Below, in pieces: positions 1 to 5,150 of a stretch of 5,989 nt of DNA. The position numbers and the translations under genes are program-made. The notes beneath the pieces were generated by a model that searched no databases, was not told where the DNA came from, and saw only the letters and a list, made by a program, of their open reading frames with translations. This DNA comes from Flavobacteriales bacterium (lineage in GTDB: Bacteria > Bacteroidota > Bacteroidia > Flavobacteriales_D > Sanyastnellaceae): positions 1 through 5,989 of the forward strand of contig CANGVU010000093.1 of NCBI GenBank assembly GCA_947457325.1, given 5' to 3'. Each line of letters opens with the position of its first letter. Positions within the stretch are counted from its first letter, which is position 1.

Positions 1-882
1 AACAATATTGAAGCAGGCTATCAGCAATATGAAAAACAGGATGGCAAAGGTTGCCCACTTCTCAGACTGCGTTGTTTTATAAATCAACGCATTCTTCTCC
101 AGTCTACTTACCAACTTTAATTCCTTTTGAGCCAGCATCTCATTCCATCTGTCTTGAAAATCCGCCACGTCTCCCTCATCCTTCAGAAACAATTCCACAG
201 CGGTTACTGAATCTGGTTTCTCCAACAACTTCCTCGCGTTGTACAATGGAACAAAAACATACTTTACATCCAACTCTGCATTGGCTGAAAAAACACCCGC
301 GTTATACACATCCATAGTCCTAAAGGCATCCTCTTTGTATCGGGAAAGTTTCCGTCCTGGAATAGGCGCTCGGATAGCATAGCGCTGCCCTAGACCTTCT
401 TCAACCGCCATTCTCAACTCACCGCAAACTCCCAAACCAGGCACTACTTCAACATGGGTTGTATCTTCCAATACGAATCTTCCCATTCGCAAGAGCTGAT
501 CCATACCACTATTCTTGCCATAGGTTGTGCTCACCCCTTTCATGGTTACTACTGCATCTGCATCACCATAATGGATCCAAACATCATTTTCTACGATTGG
601 TTCAGCTGCCAACAACAGACCTTCTTCAACCCATTGAGCCAAGGGTAAATCATTCTCACTAAAAAATTTATTATTGCTATGCTGAACAACAAGTGGCGCA
701 TCAAAATGCGCAAAAAGATCATCCACGAGCTTCTCGATTCCATAAAACGCAGACATCACCAATACCATTGCTGCGGTTACGAAAGCCACAACAACGGCTG
801 AAATAATTGAAATGAGATGAATGATTCCCTTGGACTTCTTTGAAACCAAATAGCGATAAGCAAAGAAAAATTCTAAGCGCAT
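1..882 (-). CDS. LolC/LolE-type FtsX-family ABC permease, N-terminal part (cut by window edge)
   Basis: The reading frame is open for 294 codons from ATG at 882 to the window edge, with no internal stop, and the C-terminal part is missing. Residues about 1-17 are a short cytoplasmic leader (MRLEFFFAYRYLVSKKSKG). Residues about 18-45 form a first membrane helix, and about 46-272 a large soluble, presumably periplasmic domain. A second helix starts near 276 (WATFAILFFILLIACFNIV). This is the MacB/FtsX permease layout, and the lysine-tryptophan-alanine entry to helix 2 resembles LolC/LolE. Known family members work with a LolD-type ATPase to pull lipoproteins out of the inner membrane. Which lipoprotein or substrate this one handles is inference. 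The start lies one base after the methyltransferase stop, so translation is probably coupled. No ATPase gene is visible here. An alternative is a MacB- or FtsX-like permease with another role. Confidence 0.88.
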   Translation of the reverse strand, partial: MRLEFFFAYRYLVSKKSKGIIHLISIISAVVVAFVTAAMVLVMSAFYGIEKLVDDLFAHFDAPLVVQHSNNKFFSENDLPLAQWVEEGLLLAAEPIVENDVWIHYGDADAVVTMKGVSTTYGKNSGMDQLLRMGRFVLEDTTHVEVVPGLGVCGELRMAVEEGLGQRYAIRAPIPGRKLSRYKEDAFRTMDVYNAGVFSANAELDVKYVFVPLYNARKLLEKPDSVTAVELFLKDEGDVADFQDRWNEMLAQKELKLVSRLEKNALIYKTTQSEKWATFAILFFILLIACFNIV

Positions 883-883
883 A

Positions 884-1690
884 TTACTTCCAGGCCTTGA
901 CAATCAAACCCGTGCCTTTTGCGTTGTGAACCCTGACGTCTATTGCATTAAAAAGAAAAGCAAAAGGATAAGTTATCAAATAATACAACGGAAGAACGAT
1001 GAAAAACAAAGAAGTCTTGTTCAACATCAGCATGGGATACTTCATGCTCAGCAGCCATGAAATCCTACCCCATTTTCCATAGGAATACTGAATATCCCAT
1101 GTCGAGAAGCCGGCTGTCTTTAGCTTTTCTGCCATATCCTCTACCCCATAGCCATCTCTCACGTGTTCTTCGATGAAACTTGTCTCACCGTCATCGTGCA
1201 CATCACTTCCCCCTTGGTCAGATGGCGTAGAAATGAGAAGCATTCCGCCTTTTTTAAGACTTTGACAATAATTGGTTAATACCTTGACGTCTTCTTCAAT
1301 GTGTTCCATCACATCCACACAAAGTACAAGGTTGTACTTTTCAGGTTGAACGAAAGTAGTAAGGTCCCCTGTTTGAAAATGCACATTTGGAATATTCACT
1401 TTTTTAAAAAAACCATCACAATCTGCAACTTGCTCGTCCTTCAGATCAACCGCATCAATAGATTGATAATTCAAGGATTTGGCCATGCGGTAGGTATATT
1501 GACCAAAACCAAAGCCCGCGTCCAATACTTGAACTGGAGAGGATTGGGTTGTTTTCCATTGACGCAGCGCTCGCTGAATGTGCCAGGAACGCAACAACAA
1601 AAGGTCTAGCAATTGATAAAACAAAACACGGGTCCAAGTAGCGGTATTAAAAACCACACCCAGCTTTCTTTTGATGGGATCGTAATGCAT
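884..1690 (-). CDS. Class I SAM-dependent methyltransferase with hydrophobic C-terminal segment
   Basis: The product is 268 residues. It has a Rossmann-type methyltransferase core: motif I is VLDAGFGFGQY at about residues 55-65 (SAM glycine loop), an acidic loop DAVDLKDEQ follows near 79-87, GDL is at 108-110, and the post-motif DVMEHIEED is at 126-134. LKKGGMLLISTPSD (145-158) is the usual strand after the core. The substrate is not recognisable. The N-terminus (residues 20-40) is leucine-rich, and residues about 226-250 form a hydrophobic stretch (TSLFFIVLPLYYLITYPFAF) that could sit in or on the membrane, which hints at a lipid, quinone or other membrane-bound acceptor; this is inference only. 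The gene lies between rbfA and a LolC/E-type permease with one-base gaps on both sides, and has no promoter of its own that I can see. Confidence 0.87.
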   Translation of the reverse strand: MHYDPIKRKLGVVFNTATWTRVLFYQLLDLLLLRSWHIQRALRQWKTTQSSPVQVLDAGFGFGQYTYRMAKSLNYQSIDAVDLKDEQVADCDGFFKKVNIPNVHFQTGDLTTFVQPEKYNLVLCVDVMEHIEEDVKVLTNYCQSLKKGGMLLISTPSDQGGSDVHDDGETSFIEEHVRDGYGVEDMAEKLKTAGFSTWDIQYSYGKWGRISWLLSMKYPMLMLNKTSLFFIVLPLYYLITYPFAFLFNAIDVRVHNAKGTGLIVKAWK

Positions 1691-1691
1691 C

Positions 1692-2030
1692 TTAACTTTT
1701 CAATAATCGGTCAATCTCAGCAGAATAGTCCAAAGAATCATCGATAAAAAACTGAAGTTCCGGAACCTTGCGCATCTGTTTTGCTACCACACCAGCCAAA
1801 TAATGACGGATAGTGGCATTCTTCTCTTTCATGAATTCCATCACTTCTCCCCTCTTTTCTGGTGGAAAAACGGATACATAAACTTTGGCGTAGCCCAAAT
1901 CAGGGCTTACCCTAACCAGTGTAACAGTTACCAAAACTCCGGGAAACCATTCCATACCATTGCGTTGAAAGCTCGTGGAAAGCTCCTTTTTTATCAATGC
2001 TGAAAATTTTTCTAAGCGAACTCCTGCCAT
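1692..2030 (-). CDS. rbfA: Ribosome-binding factor A
   Basis: The 112-residue length fits RbfA, a single KH-like domain protein that binds the 30S subunit near 16S rRNA helix 1 and helps its late maturation in the cytoplasm. Visible family features are the basic N-terminal helix (RLEKFSALIKKELS, 5-18), VTVTLVRVSPDLGYAKVYVSV (34-54) forming the central strands with the conserved VSPDL turn, and the C-terminal signature RKVPELQFFIDDS (87-99) followed by a helix ending IDRLLKS. The ATG at 2030 is the natural start, because the family begins a few residues before the first helix. The gene leads a minus-strand operon with the methyltransferase and permease. Its start lies only four bases after a TAnnTTTG element, so the transcript may be leaderless. 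Confidence 0.93.
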   Translation of the reverse strand: MAGVRLEKFSALIKKELSTSFQRNGMEWFPGVLVTVTLVRVSPDLGYAKVYVSVFPPEKRGEVMEFMKEKNATIRHYLAGVVAKQMRKVPELQFFIDDSLDYSAEIDRLLKS

Positions 2031-2034
2031 GTTC

Positions 2035-2042
2035 CAAAGGTA
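2035..2042 (-). promoter_or_regulatory. Putative Bacteroidota -7 promoter element for the rbfA operon
   Basis: On the minus strand these bases read TACCTTTG, a full match to the TAnnTTTG -7 consensus of Bacteroidota sigma-70 promoters. GAAC and then the rbfA ATG follow directly. With usual spacing, transcription would start at or within a base or two of the ATG, giving a leaderless mRNA. I see no clear TTTG -33 box 19-21 bases upstream, so strength is uncertain. The motif is short and could occur by chance, but its position is telling. Confidence 0.45.
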
Positions 2043-2067
2043 GCCAATGTAATCTAGAAAATACTAC

Positions 2068-2075
2068 TAAATTTG
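2068..2075 (+). promoter_or_regulatory. Putative Bacteroidota -7 promoter element for the GNAT-lysC operon
   Basis: The bases read TAAATTTG, a full match to TAnnTTTG. GAGC and then the GNAT ATG at 2080 follow, the same four-base spacing as on the opposite strand for rbfA. Transcription would start at about the A of ATG, implying a leaderless message. No good -33 TTTG is visible at the expected distance. GGAG at 2075-2078 resembles a Shine-Dalgarno core but is only one base from ATG, too close to act as one. Confidence 0.45.
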
Positions 2076-2079
2076 GAGC

Positions 2080-2565
2080 ATGTTAAAAATCAGAAGGGGA
2101 GAACGGCAAGATTTGCCTGAAGTGCTTTCACTCATTCAAGAACTGGCTTTGTATGAGAAGGCACCTCACGAAGTGACCAACACCGTTGAAGCCATGGAAA
2201 GAGACGGATTTGGACATCATCCCAAATACTTTCTATGGGTGGCAGAAATTGATGAAAAAATAATAGGCATTGCTATTTGTTACATCCGCTACAGCACCTG
2301 GAAGGGACCAATGCTCTATCTGGAAGATATTGTGGTTACTGAAAAAGAACGCGGGAAAAAAGTTGGACATCAATTGATGAGTACGGTCATCCAGTTTGCA
2401 AAAGAGGAAGAGTACAATGGTTTGATTTGGCAAGTGTTGGACTGGAACGAACCCGCCATACGATTCTATAAAAAATATGACGCTCATTTTGATGGGGAGT
2501 GGTTCAATGTCAAATTAAATAAAGAACAATTACAACAATTCCAATCGCAAAATGCAAGTATATAA
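2080..2565 (+). CDS. GNAT-family N-acetyltransferase, SSAT/diamine-acetyltransferase-like
   Basis: The product is 161 residues and a single GNAT domain, which transfers an acetyl group from acetyl-CoA to an amine. Several segments resemble spermidine/spermine N1-acetyltransferase (SSAT): LIQELALYEKAP (18-29), DGFGHHPKYFLWVAE (42-56), the LYLEDIVV strand (79-86), and WNEPAIRFYKKYDAHFDGEW (122-141). A polyamine or other small amine is therefore a reasonable substrate guess, but not shown. The acetyl-CoA loop reads RGKKVG (91-96), where R-x-x-G-x-G is usual, so Lys94 stands in for the first glycine. ATG 2080 fits because the first beta strand (KIRRGE) starts at once. The stop overlaps the lysC start by 14 bases, so the two are co-transcribed and probably translationally coupled. 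Confidence 0.88.
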   Translation: MLKIRRGERQDLPEVLSLIQELALYEKAPHEVTNTVEAMERDGFGHHPKYFLWVAEIDEKIIGIAICYIRYSTWKGPMLYLEDIVVTEKERGKKVGHQLMSTVIQFAKEEEYNGLIWQVLDWNEPAIRFYKKYDAHFDGEWFNVKLNKEQLQQFQSQNASI

Positions 2566-3781
2566 ATTTGGCGGGGCCAGTGTTAAAGATGCAGCAGCCA
2601 TCAAAAATGTAGCTCAAATTGTTTCGTCAATACAAGAGCCGCTGTGTGTTGTTGTTTCCGCAATGGGTAAAACAACCAACGCACTGGAAAAACTGCACTT
2701 TCAGTGGTTTCATGGGCAAGCATTTGAGGAAACCCTACAGTTCATCACCGACTTTCACCAAGCCATTTCTGCGGCGTTGGAGTTGGAAACCAATACCTGT
2801 CTTTGGCATCAACAAATTGAATCCTTGAGGCGCAAACTTGGCAATATTGACAAAGATTCCTTTGATGCAAGTTATGATCAAATTATCCCCTTTGGAGAAA
2901 TTATTTCCACTTCACTTCTGCATGACTATTGGAACAAAATTGCCTTGAATCATCAATTCGTCATGGCCACTGATTTTGTTATCACGGACAACCTTCATCG
3001 TGAATCTAGGGTACAGTGGGAAGCCACCCAGAAAAAAATAAATGGCCTAAAAAACAACGCTGATATCTTACTCACCCAAGGATTCATTGGCAGCACTACC
3101 AACGGAGAGTGGACTACTTTGGGCAGAGAAGGCAGCGACTACTCCGCTTCCATTTTTGCACATTGCTTGGATGCCAACCAATTGACCATTTGGAAAGATG
3201 TGCCCGGAATGCTCAACGCTGACCCCAAGAAACAATCAGACGCCCAAATCATAGAAAAAATATCCTATCAAGAAGCTATTGAATTGGCGTATTACGGAGC
3301 CAGTGTTATTCATCCCAAAACGATACAGCCGCTAGAATCCAAAAATATCGAATTGCGCATTGCGTCTTTTGTGAATCCCAATCTGCTAGGCACATTAATT
3401 GGAAATTTTCCAGGACTTCAATACCCCAGCTGTTACATTGAAAAGGAAAATCAAACCTTGATTTCCATTTCCACCAAGGATTTTTCTTTTGTTGTAGAAG
3501 ACAACATTGTTGAAATTTTCAATCAATTGCATTTACTAGGCATCAAAGTTCAAATGATGGAGAATAGCGCATTGAGTTTTACAATGTGCATTCAATGTGA
3601 ACCCCACAAGCTCAATGCATTGATCACTTCTTTGGAACACAAGTATACCATCCGGTATAATGAGGGGGTAAAACTTCTCACCATCCGTCATTACCAGATA
3701 TCGGATCTTTTGCGCATGGCGCAGCAATCGGTATTAATGGAACAAAAAAACCGGACTACTGTCCGGTGGGTAATTCAATAA
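2552..3781 (+). CDS. lysC: Aspartate kinase, monofunctional
   Basis: This enzyme phosphorylates aspartate with ATP, the first step toward lysine or diaminopimelate, threonine and methionine. At 409 residues with no homoserine dehydrogenase part it is monofunctional. Kinase-domain signatures are KFGGASV (5-11), VVSAMGKTT (34-42), PFGEIIST (113-120), QGFIG (176-180), TTLGREGSDYSAS (188-200; GREGSD in place of the common GRGGSD), and WKDVPGMLNADPK (214-226). GASVIHPKTIQPL (249-261) closes the catalytic domain. The remaining roughly 110 residues form a compact ACT region (about 300-385) ending in the returning strand EQKNRTTVRWVIQ (397-409), so allosteric control is possible but the effector cannot be read. 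ATG 2552 places KFGG at the very N-terminus, as expected. The start overlaps the GNAT stop. The final codons also contain a terminator hairpin read on the other strand. Confidence 0.95.
   Translation: MQVYKFGGASVKDAAAIKNVAQIVSSIQEPLCVVVSAMGKTTNALEKLHFQWFHGQAFEETLQFITDFHQAISAALELETNTCLWHQQIESLRRKLGNIDKDSFDASYDQIIPFGEIISTSLLHDYWNKIALNHQFVMATDFVITDNLHRESRVQWEATQKKINGLKNNADILLTQGFIGSTTNGEWTTLGREGSDYSASIFAHCLDANQLTIWKDVPGMLNADPKKQSDAQIIEKISYQEAIELAYYGASVIHPKTIQPLESKNIELRIASFVNPNLLGTLIGNFPGLQYPSCYIEKENQTLISISTKDFSFVVEDNIVEIFNQLHLLGIKVQMMENSALSFTMCIQCEPHKLNALITSLEHKYTIRYNEGVKLLTIRHYQISDLLRMAQQSVLMEQKNRTTVRWVIQ
3744..3767 (-). terminator. Intrinsic terminator of the adenosyltransferase-DUF2795 unit, inside the lysC 3' end
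   Basis: Read on the minus strand, ACCGGAC, loop AGTA, and GTCCGGT form a perfect 7-bp stem (3767-3761 with 3756-3750). The last base of the stem begins a run of seven T (3750-3744). The hairpin starts 29 bases after the DUF2795 stop codon, a typical rho-independent position. On the plus strand no T-run follows the hairpin, so it should not stop lysC transcription efficiently. The element lies wholly within lysC codons for about residues 398-405. Confidence 0.8.
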
Positions 3782-3796
3782 ATTCGAGAAGAACAA

Positions 3797-4018
3797 TCAA
3801 TATTCGTCTTCATTGAAGAAGAAATCCTCTTTGGTAGGATAATCCGGCCAAATGTCTTCAATGCTTTCAAATACTTCTTCGTCGTCCTCAATTTGCTGCA
3901 GATTTTCTACAACTTCCAATGGAGCACCAGCTCTCATGGCGTAATCGATTAACTCATCTTTGGTGGCTGGCCAAGGGGCATCTTCCAAATAAGAGGCAAG
4001 TTCTAGCGTCCAATACAT
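3797..4018 (-). CDS. DUF2795 domain-containing small protein
   Basis: The product is a 73-residue, strongly acidic protein beginning MYWTLELASYLEDAPWPATKDELIDYAMR. The segment from about residue 6 to 45 (LASYLEDAPWPATKDELIDYA, then GAPLEVVENLQQI) matches my recollection of the DUF2795 family, small bacterial proteins predicted to be helical with no established function. The tail (46-73) is very acidic and aromatic (EDIWPDYPTKEDFFFNEDEY). There is no signal peptide or membrane segment, so it is probably cytoplasmic. It follows the cobalamin adenosyltransferase on the same strand after 88 bases and has a possible promoter of its own. Its 3' end faces lysC with only 15 bases between the two stop codons. 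I do not assign a role. Confidence 0.85.
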   Translation of the reverse strand: MYWTLELASYLEDAPWPATKDELIDYAMRAGAPLEVVENLQQIEDDEEVFESIEDIWPDYPTKEDFFFNEDEY

Positions 4019-4057
4019 AGCAGTTTCTTTTTAAAGGGTTGAACGTATTAATTTGTG

Positions 4058-4088
4058 CGAAAGTAAAATTTTAAGTCAAAAAAACAAG
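4058..4088 (-). promoter_or_regulatory. Putative promoter for the DUF2795 gene
   Basis: On the minus strand CTTG (4088-4085) is followed after 19 bases by TACTTTCG (4065-4058). This resembles the Bacteroidota -33 TTTG and -7 TAnnTTTG pair at the usual spacing, with one mismatch in each box. Transcription would start near 4053, leaving a leader of roughly 35 bases. Read-through from the adenosyltransferase gene would also supply transcript. The evidence is the motif match alone. Confidence 0.35.
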
Positions 4089-4106
4089 CCTTTGTGGAAA
4101 TATTAT

Positions 4107-4646
4107 TTATTTCTGAGGAATCCAACATTTCGGAGACAAGCCATTTTGCTGCAAAATCCATCGAGATAAAGTAAAATAATAATCAGACAAACGGTTTAAA
4201 AAAACGGGGATTTCCAATTGAACAGGGTGCTGATGATTCAGTTCCCAAACCGAGCGCTCAGCGCGGCGACAAATACAACGAACGACATGTGCCTGAGCTG
4301 ACGCTACATGACCACCTGGTAGAATGAAGTTTTTCAGAGGTGGAAGTTCCGACTCCATCTCATCCATCGCTTTCTCCAATCTTTCGATGTCCACTTGTTC
4401 AATTCGGGGCATCTGAATTTGATTCTCTAAACCAGGTTCAACGGCCAACCAACTGCCTAAAACAAACAAACGATCTTGCACCCAGTCTCCATTGGTATCG
4501 TTGTAATGCGCGTTAAGGACGCCAATTTGGGCGTTGAGTTCATCTACGTTGCCATAGGCTTCAATTCGAATATTGAACTTTTCCAAACGCTCAGAACCCA
4601 AGATTCCTGTGGTTCCTTGATCACCTGTTTTGGTGTAGATTTTCAT
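4107..4646 (-). CDS. PduO-type cob(I)alamin / cob(I)yrinic acid a,c-diamide adenosyltransferase
   Basis: The product is 179 residues, the usual size for PduO-type ATP:corrinoid adenosyltransferases, cytoplasmic trimers that transfer the 5'-deoxyadenosyl group of ATP to Co(I) corrinoid to make coenzyme B12. The N-terminal ATP-binding signature YTKTGDQGTTG spans residues 4-14. It is followed by RIEAYGNVDELNAQIG (27-42), the LFVLGSWLA helix (60-68), ILPGGHVASAQAHVVRCICRRAER (108-131) with the conserved arginines, and FLNRLSDYYFTLSRW (149-163). The usual YGTVDEL has Asn in place of Thr (residue 33), a mild change. No other cobalamin gene is present, so this gives no evidence of de novo synthesis; salvage feeding B12-dependent enzymes is enough to explain it. 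ATG 4646 is preceded by eight A within nine bases, in keeping with non-Shine-Dalgarno initiation. Confidence 0.93.
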   Translation of the reverse strand: MKIYTKTGDQGTTGILGSERLEKFNIRIEAYGNVDELNAQIGVLNAHYNDTNGDWVQDRLFVLGSWLAVEPGLENQIQMPRIEQVDIERLEKAMDEMESELPPLKNFILPGGHVASAQAHVVRCICRRAERSVWELNHQHPVQLEIPVFLNRLSDYYFTLSRWILQQNGLSPKCWIPQK

Positions 4647-4674
4647 GTTTTTTTTGGACTAAAAAATAATGATG

Positions 4675-4682
4675 CGAATATA
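4675..4682 (-). promoter_or_regulatory. Possible -7 element for the adenosyltransferase gene
   Basis: The minus strand reads TATATTCG, one mismatch from TAnnTTTG, 28 bases before the ATG at 4646. This would give a leader of about 23 bases. No -33 TTTG is seen at the usual distance. It is a weak call based only on motif and position. Confidence 0.25.
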
Positions 4683-4694
4683 ACCCGCACTCCC

Positions 4695-4702
4695 TATTTT
4701 TG
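4695..4702 (+). promoter_or_regulatory. Putative -7 promoter element for the deaminase-S41 protease operon
   Basis: The bases read TATTTTTG, a full match to TAnnTTTG, 22 bases before the deaminase ATG at 4725. A start near 4707-4709 would give a short leader of about 16-18 bases. That leader would begin on the 10-base palindrome TATTGCAATA (4707-4716). No -33 TTTG is visible at the usual distance. Confidence 0.4.
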
Positions 4703-4724
4703 TAGCTATTGCAATAAGATAAAG

Positions 4725-5150
4725 ATGACGGCGGAAAAACAAGAGCGGTATGATCGAGCCTATTTAAAAATGGCGCAAGAATGGGCCAAATTGTCCCATT
4801 GCTACCGCAAAAAAGTTGGCGCCTTATTGGTCAAAGATGGCATGCTCATTTCAGATGGATACAACGGGACTCCAAGTGGATTTCCCAACACCTGCGAAAA
4901 TGATTTGGGGGAAACCCATTGGTATGTTCTCCATGCAGAGGCCAATGCCATAACCAAAATTGCCAAGTCTACTAATAACGCCAAAGATTCCACCTTGTAT
5001 ATCACGTTGTCTCCTTGCAAAGATTGTTGTAAATTAATACTACAATCTGGCATCAAAAGAATGGTCTACGTTGAAGAATACAAAGACAACACCGCAATCC
5101 ACTTTTTGCAAAATGCCGGAATTGAAGTAGTACAGATTGCTGAGCCCTAA
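4725..5150 (+). CDS. comEB: Deoxycytidylate (dCMP) deaminase family protein
   Basis: The product is 141 residues in the zinc-dependent cytidine/deoxycytidylate deaminase fold. Deamination of dCMP yields dUMP, the precursor for thymidylate. Zinc-site motifs are HAEANAI (70-76; His70 ligand, Glu72 proton shuttle) and SPCKDCCK (96-103; Cys98 and Cys101 ligands). VGALLVKDGMLISDGYNGTPSGF (31-53) is the characteristic N-terminal strand and substrate loop of dCMP deaminases. The frame stays open upstream to an ATG at 4476, but that extension runs antisense through the adenosyltransferase gene. The start at 4725 gives the family's normal N-terminus (MTAEKQERYDRAYLKMA), lies just after a promoter-like box, and is my choice. 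The stop shares one base with the next gene's ATG. The symbol follows the B. subtilis homologue; a role in competence is not implied. Confidence 0.92.
   Translation: MTAEKQERYDRAYLKMAQEWAKLSHCYRKKVGALLVKDGMLISDGYNGTPSGFPNTCENDLGETHWYVLHAEANAITKIAKSTNNAKDSTLYITLSPCKDCCKLILQSGIKRMVYVEEYKDNTAIHFLQNAGIEVVQIAEP

Noticed and set aside
51..662. Short plus-strand frames across the left edge region
   Set aside because: They are shadows of the permease gene, which is open without a stop on the minus strand and has a clear FtsX-family pattern.
2563..2570. TAAATTTG just inside lysC, matching the -7 consensus
   Set aside because: It falls at codons 4-7 of lysC encoding the conserved YKFG motif, so coding constraint explains it; a promoter here would miss the lysC start.
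3809..3821. TCTTC-ATT-GAAGA hairpin after lysC as a plus-strand terminator
   Set aside because: The stem is only 5 bp, no T-run follows, and the bases encode the acidic C-terminus of the DUF2795 protein.
4476..4724. In-frame upstream extension of the deaminase to an ATG at 4476
   Set aside because: It runs antisense over the adenosyltransferase and adds 83 residues with no family counterpart; ATG 4725 gives the normal N-terminus.
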